Both the position numbers and the translations under genes were made by a program. A DNA stretch of 64,000 nucleotides from Dermacentor variabilis. Lineage: Eukaryota; Arthropoda; Arachnida; Ixodida; Ixodidae. Position 1 is the stretch's first letter; every line of letters begins with the position of its first letter. The stretch covers positions 2,480,001 to 2,544,000 of the forward strand of contig NW_027460390.1 in NCBI RefSeq assembly GCF_050947875.1, written 5' to 3'. Under the pieces are notes generated by a model. The model was not told the DNA's origin. It worked only from the letters and a program-made list of their open reading frames with translations, and ran no database searches. This document shows positions 56,489 through 64,000 of this stretch, in pieces.

Positions 56489-57019
56489 GTGAAAGGTACT
56501 GTGAGGGCTGCGGAGAGCGGTGCGGGGCGGCCGGTCGGAGATAATGACGCCAGGGTAGAACAGCTAATTAAAGAAGTAACGTATCTGAGAAAGGCAAATG
56601 AAGAACTTACTAAGCAGGTTGTAGAACTTCGCAAGAACTCGCAGACTAGCCCCACAAAAATAGCAACAGCCAAACCGGTGTATAATGACAACAGTCAGGA
56701 TGAAGAAAACACACCAGCTCCAAAGAAGCGGGCAATAAGCCCAATAGGAACGACAGTGTGCTCTGCTTTGGAAGAGATCAAGGAGGCGAATAAACAACTT
56801 AGAGATGCCATAGATAAAACTACCTTCAAAGTTGATAAGTTATGGAAATGGAGATTGACGGCTGAAAAGAGGCTTACCAAAGTAGAAACGAAAGGCGAGC
56901 ACGACGAATACCTACCCTCAGAGGCAGAAAGCGTCAGATCGCTCCCTGGCGCGTCGGGGGGTTCTACGAAGCGCACTCTAGCGGGTAGCAGTAAGGCGGG
57001 TTCTATAAGCAATGGCTAG
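56489..57019 (+). CDS. I-type element ORF1, coiled-coil protein (176 aa)
   Basis: Contains a heptad-like segment (ARVEQLIKEVTYLRKANEEL then TKQVVELRKN, residues about 21-50) and a second helical stretch (SALEEIKEANKQLRDAIDK, about 91-110), with Lys/Ser-rich ends. No CCHC zinc knuckle is visible. ORF1 proteins of this class bind the element RNA, often as coiled-coil multimers; that is inferred from position and composition. It overlaps the ORF2 start by a few bases, which suggests termination-reinitiation or a similar coupling. The true start may be upstream of this ATG. Confidence 0.6.
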   Translation: MKGTVRAAESGAGRPVGDNDARVEQLIKEVTYLRKANEELTKQVVELRKNSQTSPTKIATAKPVYNDNSQDEENTPAPKKRAISPIGTTVCSALEEIKEANKQLRDAIDKTTFKVDKLWKWRLTAEKRLTKVETKGEHDEYLPSEAESVRSLPGASGGSTKRTLAGSSKAGSISNG

Positions 57020-58136
57020 CAGGGGGAGCTTTAGCGTGTGGCAATGGTATCGCCGAGAATTTTATCACAAAAAAGCACCTCTCATGCAGTTAATAAAAAC
57101 CTCTCCAGACAGACCGAAAATAATTATGCTGCTGGAAACCTTGGCGGATGAGATCAACCTATCCGGATACAAAGCGACATGCAGGGGCAACGAGCCGGGT
57201 AGGGGGCTGGTCGCGCTCGCAGACAAGAAAATACCTTACATAGAACATGATTTGCGCCTTGGACTAAACAAATTAGAATACTTACTTGTGGAAATAATTT
57301 TGAAAAGGAATAGAAGCAAACCGCAAAGCCTCTTTTGTCTTAATGTTTATAGCAGCCCTAGCGACATGAAACAGCGTTTCAGGGCACTTCTTAATAAGAC
57401 TATGGCTTTTACTAAGCACGCTCCGCTCATTATTGGTGGAGATTTCAACGCCACACATCAAACCTTGGGATATCGCTGGAATACGAAGAAAGGGGATGGA
57501 CTCTGGCACCTAGCTACAGATCTTAATCTCTCCCTCATCACAGACCCAGCTTATCCCACTAGGCGTGGTACATCTACATGCAGGGACTCCACCCCAGACC
57601 TTACTATTGTATCAAATTTAGCGAACGCTGGCTCGAATAACTCCAATATTCACCTGGGTAGTGATCATTACATATTACAAATACTATTGGAAACACCAAG
57701 TAATGAGATAAAGCACTTTAACTTCATTGACTGGGATGTTTTTCGGAAAGCAAGGAAAAGCACAGCTGAGACAGATACAGGAGAAAAGAAAACGCTCCAA
57801 ACTTGGATCACTCAGCTCATGGAAGATGTAAAGGCGGCAACGAAGGATATTACCACAGAGGAGGATATCGAAATCATGGCCAGTAGGCTGGCGCACTTGA
57901 TTGAAGCCAAACAATCTATGTTAAAAAGATGGAAAACGCAACGGCTGAACAGGAGACTCAGGAAGCGCACAGCATTGTTGAATAGGGAGATTGAAGAACA
58001 CTCCAGAAATTTACAGAAACAAGAATGGGATGAGCTTTGTAATTCCATAGATGGTCGAATCAGACGTGGTGTAATTTGGAACTTAGACATTTGCTTCATG
58101 AGAACGACACGAAATGTAATAGGAGAACACCAGTAG
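57012..58136 (+). pseudogene. I-type element ORF2, endonuclease part
   Basis: AP-like endonuclease: KIIMLLETLADEINLSGYKA (catalytic Glu near residue 42), PLIIGGDFNATHQ near residue 140, DLTIVSNL and LGSDHYILQILLE near residue 220. The first motif, usually QWN.RG, reads QWYRREF here, so the catalytic Asn is missing. After the endonuclease the linker runs to RMKRNVIGEHQ-like sequence, where the frame ends at 58134 and the RT continues two bases off. Confidence 0.75.
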
Positions 58137-59771
58137 CACGACTCGTCCATCGGGAGAGTCAGGGCACAACGGAGGAGGCCATTCTAGATCGGCTCGCGGC
58201 TAAGTATTTACCACTTAAGGATAGTAATGAGAGTACAGACCCGCCTGAATGTACAGGGGAAGACTGTGAGCCTATGGATCAAGACTTCACAGAAAGCGAA
58301 GTTCGCGCAGCCCTGTACGACCTCAACAGTAAATCTGCTGCTGCTCCAGATGGCATTCCCAATAGGCTGTTGAAAAATTTGGACGATGATTCTATGAAAT
58401 ATTTAACAGAGTATTTCAACGAACTCTGGAAAAACGGTGATTATGCGAAGGGATGGAGAATGAGGTGGCTAACACAATTCTTATTCCCAAACCAGGCAAG
58501 CAACTCAATCTAAATAACCTAAGACCCATATCGTTAACATCATGTCTGGGCAAAACCATGGAGCATGTCATACTCAATAGACTAAGTATGTAGAAAACAG
58601 AAATGTTCTTCCGCATAATCTGATCGATTTCCGTCCTGGACTTTCGACTCAAGATGCAATGCTCTTAATCAAATATCACCTTATTCTTGCTAGCCCGCTA
58701 CATAAGAGAGCTCTTCTAGACCTAGATGTAGAAAAAGCCTTTGATCGCATCAAGCACAGGGCCATATTGGATATCCTCTCGGAGATGGGATAGGGTAAGC
58801 GATTGCACAATATAGTCAAAGCCTTTCTCGGTGGCCGTTCTGCTTTTCTCAGGTTAGGCGAATTCCAATCGGCAACCCTGGAACTTGGGAATCGCGGGAC
58901 ACCACAAGGGTCTATCCTATCTCCCATGTTATTTAATTTGGCAATGTCAAAAGTGGCTCGAGGTCTCGCGCAGATTGAGGGTATCCACTTTGCTATATAT
59001 GCAGATGACGTAACAATCTGGAGTGCCGAAGGTAATATGGGACAAACAGAGACCAAACTACAGGAAAGCATTTATGTGGTGGAAACAACACTTTAGAGTA
59101 TGGGACTGAACTGCTCTTCTAAAAAATCAGAACTATTGGCACTATGGAGCAGTAAGCGTGGGCGCAAGCCGAACGGATATATCCCAGAGGAAGAACTCCG
59201 CATTGACATATACGCCAAGAATGGAGAACCAGTCAGGCAGGTGGAGACTATTAGAGTGCTAGGACTTCTCCTGCAAGCGAATGGATCTAATTGCAGGATG
59301 GTACAACACATCTACAACAAGTCAGAAGAAGTCATTAGGCTTCTGCGTAGAATTACCAACAAGCATAAGGGGCTAGGAGAAGACAGTGCCATGAAATTGG
59401 TACATGCATTTGCCGTTTGCCACTTCTCGTACGTGGCTGGCATGCTTCAATGGACAAAGGCTGATAAGAACAAGCTAAACGCTTTAATCAGACGACTTAT
59501 AAAGGCTGCACTAGCACTTCCCATCAGTACGGCCAATGATAGCTTATTGCGCCTAGGGCTGCATAACACACTAGAAGACATAGCTGACGCTCAACAGGTG
59601 GCCCACCAGGAGAGACTAATGGGGACACGGCCTGGGAAGGCGCTACTTGAAGAAATTTGCGTAGAAATAAACGACCACACCAACGAAGGAGAATTATTAA
59701 CACAACCGGAAGCGGGACTACGAGAAACAATAAAGACGACCCCGTTCCCTAGGAACATGCACCCGACATAA
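58076..59771 (+). pseudogene. I-type element ORF2, reverse transcriptase part
   Basis: In shifted frames: RTPVARLVHRESQGTTEE and AAAPDGIPNRLLKNLDD (58076-58513), then after 58513 LRPISLTSCLGKTMEHVI and DLDVEKAFDRIKH (motif A, to about 58760), then ELGNRGTPQGSILSPMLFN (motif B) and FAIYADDVTIWS (motif C) in 58803-59096. A TAG at 59094-59096 interrupts; the thumb region follows in 59100-59771 (VLGLLLQANGSNCRMV, VCHFSYVAGMLQW). Core YADD is intact, but several stops prevent a full protein. Confidence 0.75.
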
Positions 59772-60642
59772 CCTCGAGAGACGGAAGGCAAGGGCGAAGG
59801 CACTCCTTCAAGACATAGATCAACATAAGCAGCAGGCGGTGTTCGTTGACGCTACCTGGGTTAAAAATAAGGATGCGTATACCTCCGTTGTTGTAGACAC
59901 TCGTGGTAACATACGGGATGCCATCACCGTCTATACCAAGGGCCCAACAGTAGCAGAACAAGTAGCAATCGCCTTATCCATCCGGGCTAATCGGTGGACA
60001 CATATTTACAGCGACACTAGAACAGCCATACGCAACTTTACCAACGGATATGTGACACGGATAGAAACAAAATTACCAGAGAAGGTCAACAGTGAGAGGA
60101 TTGAAATCCGCTGGTTTCCTGCACATCTGGGGGTGGTGGACGGAGCTCGGAGAAACCTCAATGAGGTGGCAAATGAAGCAGCACGAGGACTGTCTAGCCG
60201 TGCTCTTCAAGACCGAGCAACTTACACTTCGCCCGGGGAACACAGGGATCGATTATTAACATATAACGAAATCACGAAGCATTATTATTTAAGCAGAAGG
60301 GAATACCCATTGCCACACGGTAAGCTTTGCAGAGCCGAAGCGGTCACATTACGTTTGTTACAGACAAGAACATACCCAAGTCCACATTTTATTAACAGGA
60401 TTTATCCGGAGAGGGAAACTCAAATCAACTGTAATAAGTGCAAGGGCATCATTACTCTTGACCACATGCTTTGGCAGTGCCCCGCGGTCTTCACAGACTG
60501 TGACAAGGAACAAGAACGGTGGCGGCAAATGCTACACAGCGAATCACTCTCTGGCCAATTACGGGCAGTCCAGAAGGCCCGTGATGTGGCTGAAGGGCTC
60601 GGCCTGACAGTCCCAACGTGGGAGCGGCCCGCGTCAACCTAG
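59770..60642 (+). pseudogene. I-type element RNase H domain and zinc knuckle
   Basis: Frame from about 59770 to 60642, out of frame with the RT. RNase H acidic residues are present: VFVDATW, TVAEQVAIALS and YSDTRTAIRNF, followed by IRWFPAHLGVVDGARRNLNE with the His, and NEVANEAARGL where the last Asp is Asn. A zinc knuckle CNKCKGIITLDHMLWQCPA follows. RNase H removes the RNA strand during reverse transcription. The domain itself is uninterrupted for more than 260 codons. Confidence 0.75.
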
Positions 60643-60690
60643 GGTTGACCTTCAGGACCCAATAAAGTTCTTCATACCATACCATACCAT

Positions 60691-61270
60691 AATAAGATTT
60701 AAAAAAATAGCAATGCGTTACTCGACGAAAACCTAGTGCATATGGTTTCCGGTACAGTGGAGTAGCTGCCAGTAATTTTTTCGTTACTGAGATTTATATA
60801 GGTAATCTAACTAATTATCTAATTCGAGACGTACTATCCTAACTATCAAAGTGTCAATAAGGCATTTGAAGGCACAACCAAGGGACATCTAATTGCAGTA
60901 TTTTCAGCGACATCCTAATTGTGTACAGTTTTTTCCCTACTGAGAAACTCGCCTAATACGCAGAATACCACGCGACTGCACTCCCACACGGATCATAAAG
61001 CCGCGCCCTCAAACAGGCTCCCTCTGAGTTATCCAGAATGAAATAAAGGAAATTAATAAAAACATCATGGTCGAGCTAGTACCTCATCTGCCGCGCCCCG
61101 GCTGAAGAAACATGTCGCGTTTGCTGTTAGTTGGAAACAAGCTGTGATAGCTGTTGTAGCGTAATTAAAGCGCAAGGATGTTGTTGTTTTTCTCACAAAA
61201 TCTATCATAACAAAAGCGAATCGACGTCAGTGAAAAGGTTTAAAGGTGCGTTTTGTTTCGTCCCATCCGT
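60691..61270. other. Unassigned, probably 5' part of the transposon that follows
   Basis: AT-rich, no coding motifs. No inverted terminal repeat could be fixed by eye. Confidence 0.4.
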
Positions 61271-62340
61271 AATGTCTTTCTATAGTGAGCAGAAGGTAAA
61301 CATGATCCTTCCCCTGGCATCTGCAAATGGCAACAAGAGGAAGGCCGCAAATATATATATTAGTCATGGAAGTGTGGCGGCAGAGCAAACGCATTGACTA
61401 TCAGCAGAAACTATGAAACCTGAGACAAACAGGCAGCTTCAAGAAACAGTGGCGGAGGACTCCATCTTTGAGTCTTAGCCTACGCACGGATGTTTCAGCA
61501 ATTATGGCCTCAAACCATAATGCTAGCGTGTGGGACGCGGCCACCTAGGTACCAATTTCCAAGTCACCAGTTTGGAGCATTCTAAATGGCGGCCTTTCAC
61601 TCTTAGCTCCTTAGCGAGCAACGATGCTTGGAAGACAGAGACCTTCAGCATCGTCTAGATTTCTTGAATTGGGTTCTCACAAAGCCGATTACCCACCGGA
61701 CTTTTTCAACAACATCATGTGCGCAGATCTAGCCAATTTATGCAGAAACAGCCAGATAAGTTTGCTTAATGCACACTATTGGAAGGACTCCAATATACAC
61801 TGGCTAAGGCGAAATCGGCACCAGTACCAGTGGTCCCTCAATGTGTGGTTCGGAATTTACGCCGGTGCTATAATCGGTCCCATCAACTTTGATCGCACAC
61901 TTACTGGGCGGCGTTACTTGAACGAAATCCTTGAAGGAGTAGTGGATGAGTTTCTCAGCGACGTCCCGCTGTCACGTCTTCCACTTCTGTGGTCAGCAAG
62001 ATGGGCGCTAAGCACACAGCAGCATCCGAGCACGAAACTGGCTGGATGCGACTTTTAATGCGCAATAGATTGGGAGGCAGGGGCCTGTAAACTGGTCGGC
62101 TAGGTCACCCGAGTTCTCTCCGCTCGATTTCTTTCTTTGGGTTTATGTGAAAGATCGCACTTACATGATCGAGAAGGACGTCAGATTAGTTCAAGGCAAG
62201 GATAACGGATGTCTGCCGTAGAATTCCGGGGTCGGTCATGAAGAAAGCCACTCAAGATGTGATAAAACGCACACAGTACTGCGTAGCTGCAAAAGCAGAT
62301 TCGAACGCGTCCTTTAGGCTGGTGTTCAGCGGAGCTTACG
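61271..62340 (+). pseudogene. Tc1/mariner-superfamily transposase pseudogene
   Basis: From ATG 61271: YSEQKVNMILPLASANGNKR and KAANIYISHG, the helix-turn-helix seen at the start of many arthropod transposase-like proteins (DUF4817-type), broken by a stop at 61397. The catalytic part is at 61690-62058: NNIMCADLANLCRN (first-Asp motif, usually TDEA.F), NAHYWKDSNIHWLRRNRHQ, WSLNVWFGIYAGAIIGPINF, LTGRRYLNEILEG and LLWSARWAL. The frame shifts where QQDGAPAH is expected. The DDE end (RSPDLSPLDFFLWGYVKDR-like) is recognisable in shifted frames at about 62100-62160, and a DVIKRT..C tail runs to 62290. Dead copy. Confidence 0.65.
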
Positions 62341-63032
62341 AATTCATAGATAATAAGAGCGCACTGAAATCTGACGGGCTTTTTTTTGTCGTTTTTGTGC
62401 AGACATCCTGATTGCTAATTCGGCTCATTTAGGAGCGGTATATCGAACACATCGGTTCTGCCTTCTCCCTACACGTTTGTCGCTTCCCAGTCTGTTTATT
62501 TCGATTTTATTTTTTCACACGAATCTGTTTTTGCAGCACGTATACATTAAGTTCACGAAAAATAAAATGGTCACTTTCATTTGGCTTTGGTCTGAAGCAA
62601 GTTTTTGGCGCAAAATATAGCTTCGCGCGTACTCTTTCGATGCGTTGCAAGCAAAGCCGGGTTTTGAATCGTTCCATGCCTATTACATTGCTTTTGGCAT
62701 TTCGTGCGTGGTCAGAGCGGTGCTTCGGCCGCGTCATCAAGGGGCTTTTCTTATCAATGTGATCAGTGGACCTTGAGAGACGGATAATAAGTGTGATGTA
62801 GAAGAATTAGCTGGAAAGCCACGAAACCAGCTGTTGGCACTCCTTCCGTATCAAGGTAATGCGCTGTCTCTTCGGGTTTGCAGCAGGCAATACAGTTGCT
62901 TTCAGTCAACTTATTTGAGGGCACTGCTTTGTGATGGTGGGCGGGAGCGCACTCACGTAGTATTTTTCATACTTCGTGAGGTTTCTTTGCCAGTCGGAAA
63001 AAATTGAACACAATTAGTCTGTCTGTCCGCAC
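62341..63032. other. Unassigned interval
   Basis: No gene or repeat recognised apart from small T-rich runs. Confidence 0.5.
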
Positions 63033-64000
63033 AGGCCGCTATTGGAATCTGAACCTGGCAACGTTTAGCGTTAGAACATTATCTAGTGAGGCGAGTCTAG
63101 CAGTGTTATTGGAGGAATTAGAGGGTAGTAAATGGGATATAATAGGGCTCAGTGAGGTTAGGAGGACAAAAGAAGCATATACAGTGCTAAAAAGCGGGCA
63201 CGTACTGTGCTACCGGGCTTAGCGGAGAGACGAGAACTAGGAGTCGGATTCCTGATTAATAAGGAAATAGCTGGTAACATGCACGAATTCTATAGCATTA
63301 ACGAGAGGGTGGCAGGTCTTGTTGTGAAACTTAATAAGAGGTACAAATTGAAGGTAGTACAAGTCTATGTCCCTACATGCAGTCATGATGACCAGGAAGT
63401 CGAAAGCTTTTATGAAGACGTGGAATCGGCGATGGGTAAAGTCAAAACAAAATACACTATACTGATGGGCGACTTCAATGCCAGGGTAGGCAAGAAGCAG
63501 GCTGGAGACAAGTCAGTGGGGGAATATGGCATAGGCTCTAGGAATAGCAGAGGAGGTACGCTGCAGTGACCATAGGATGGTAAGAACTCGAATTAGCCTT
63601 GACTTGAGGAGGGAACGGAAGAAACTGGTACATAAGAAGCCAATCAATGTGTTAGCGGTAAGAGGGAAACTAGAGGAATTCCGGATCAAGCTACAGAACA
63701 GGTATTCGGCTTTAACTCAGGAAGAGGACCTTAGTGTTGAAGCAATGAACGACAATCTTATGGCCATCATTAAGGAGTGCGCAATAGAAGTCGGTGGTAA
63801 CGCCGTTAGACAGGAAACCAGTAAGCTATCGCAGGAGACGAAAGATCTGATCAAGAAACGCCAATGTATGAAAGCCTCTAACCCTACAGCTAGAATAGAA
63901 CTGCAGAACTTTCTAAGTTAATCAACAAGCGTAAGACAGCGGACATAAGGAACTATAATATGGATAGAATTGAACAGGCTCTCAGGAACGGAGGAAGCCT
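63033..64000 (+). mobile_element. RTE copy, 5' part, running off the window
   Basis: Plus-strand copy close to the RTE at 18834-21812, starting inside it at the codons for GRHWNLNLATF. A one-base deletion near 63220 (CCGGG for CCGGGG) shifts the frame after SGHVLCYR. The second part (63207-63569) keeps ILMGDFNARVGKKQAGDKS, followed by a deletion of about 220 bases that removes the region from ELLVEF to DVLGK and joins to CGCTGCAGTGACCATAGGATG (CSDHRMV). It continues to the window end, with a further shift near 63910. Inactive. Confidence 0.85.

Larger units (their letters stand above)
56409..60690 (+). mobile_element. I-type non-LTR retrotransposon, near complete but broken
   Basis: Plus-strand element with ORF1, then ORF2 parts in order endonuclease, RT, RNase H and zinc knuckle. 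It ends in AATAAAGTTCTTC and an ATACC repeat (60661-60690). The ORF1 stop overlaps the ORF2 start (AATGGCTAG at 57011-57019). At least two frameshifts and several stops break ORF2. The 5' edge is taken where unit U5 ends, but could be slightly further right. Confidence 0.8.

Overview
This is animal nuclear DNA, most likely from a hard tick (Ixodidae). The evidence is repeat content: a Ruka-type tRNA-derived SINE (24108-24348), a second tRNA-like tandem repeat, RTE elements ending in short ATG/CAT repeats, RNase H-bearing I-type retrotransposons and a Kolobok-like DNA transposon. No bacterial gene organisation, CRISPR array, rRNA gene or credible functional tRNA gene was seen. There is no certain single-copy host gene; nearly all recognisable coding sequence is transposon-derived or belongs to a locally amplified, partly broken F-box family.

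Layout. 1-1055 holds a probable LTR. Block A (1057-14078) has inverted arrays of a degenerate CGTC/CATC-rich repeat, then a complete ~6.35 kb unit (U1, 4731-11085) and a truncated one (U2, 11086-14078). 14079-33940 is a nested transposon landscape: a CR1/Jockey-like element split by a 2.3 kb TTAA-flanked element carrying a THAP exon, an LTR candidate, an RTE element with an uninterrupted 992-codon ORF, a Ruka SINE, a GC-rich leucine-rich pseudogene, an L2/CR1-like reverse transcriptase nested between CCCTTTGA inverted termini, an RNase H fragment, a 466-bp tandem repeat with tRNA-like heads, and long microsatellites. Block B (about 33950-56408) repeats block A in the same orientation: the CGTC arrays, then three units (U3 37723-44068, U4 44069-50405, U5 50406-56408). 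56409-64000 has a near-complete but broken I-type element, a Tc1/mariner-superfamily transposase pseudogene, and the start of another RTE copy cut by the window edge.

Each ~6.3 kb unit carries, all on the minus strand, an F-box ORF preceded by an AAG-rich 5' leader, a displaced C-terminal frame, an RNase H-type retroelement remnant and a 5'-truncated, frameshifted RTE copy. U1, U3 and U4 have a 323-bp foldback insertion inside the RTE copy; U5 has the empty site. Shared indels group U1 with U2 and U3-U5 together, so units look homogenised within each block or expanded after the block duplication. A frame break between the F-box/LRR part and the C-terminal part is present in all five copies.

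All functions are inferred from motifs read by eye; no database search was possible.
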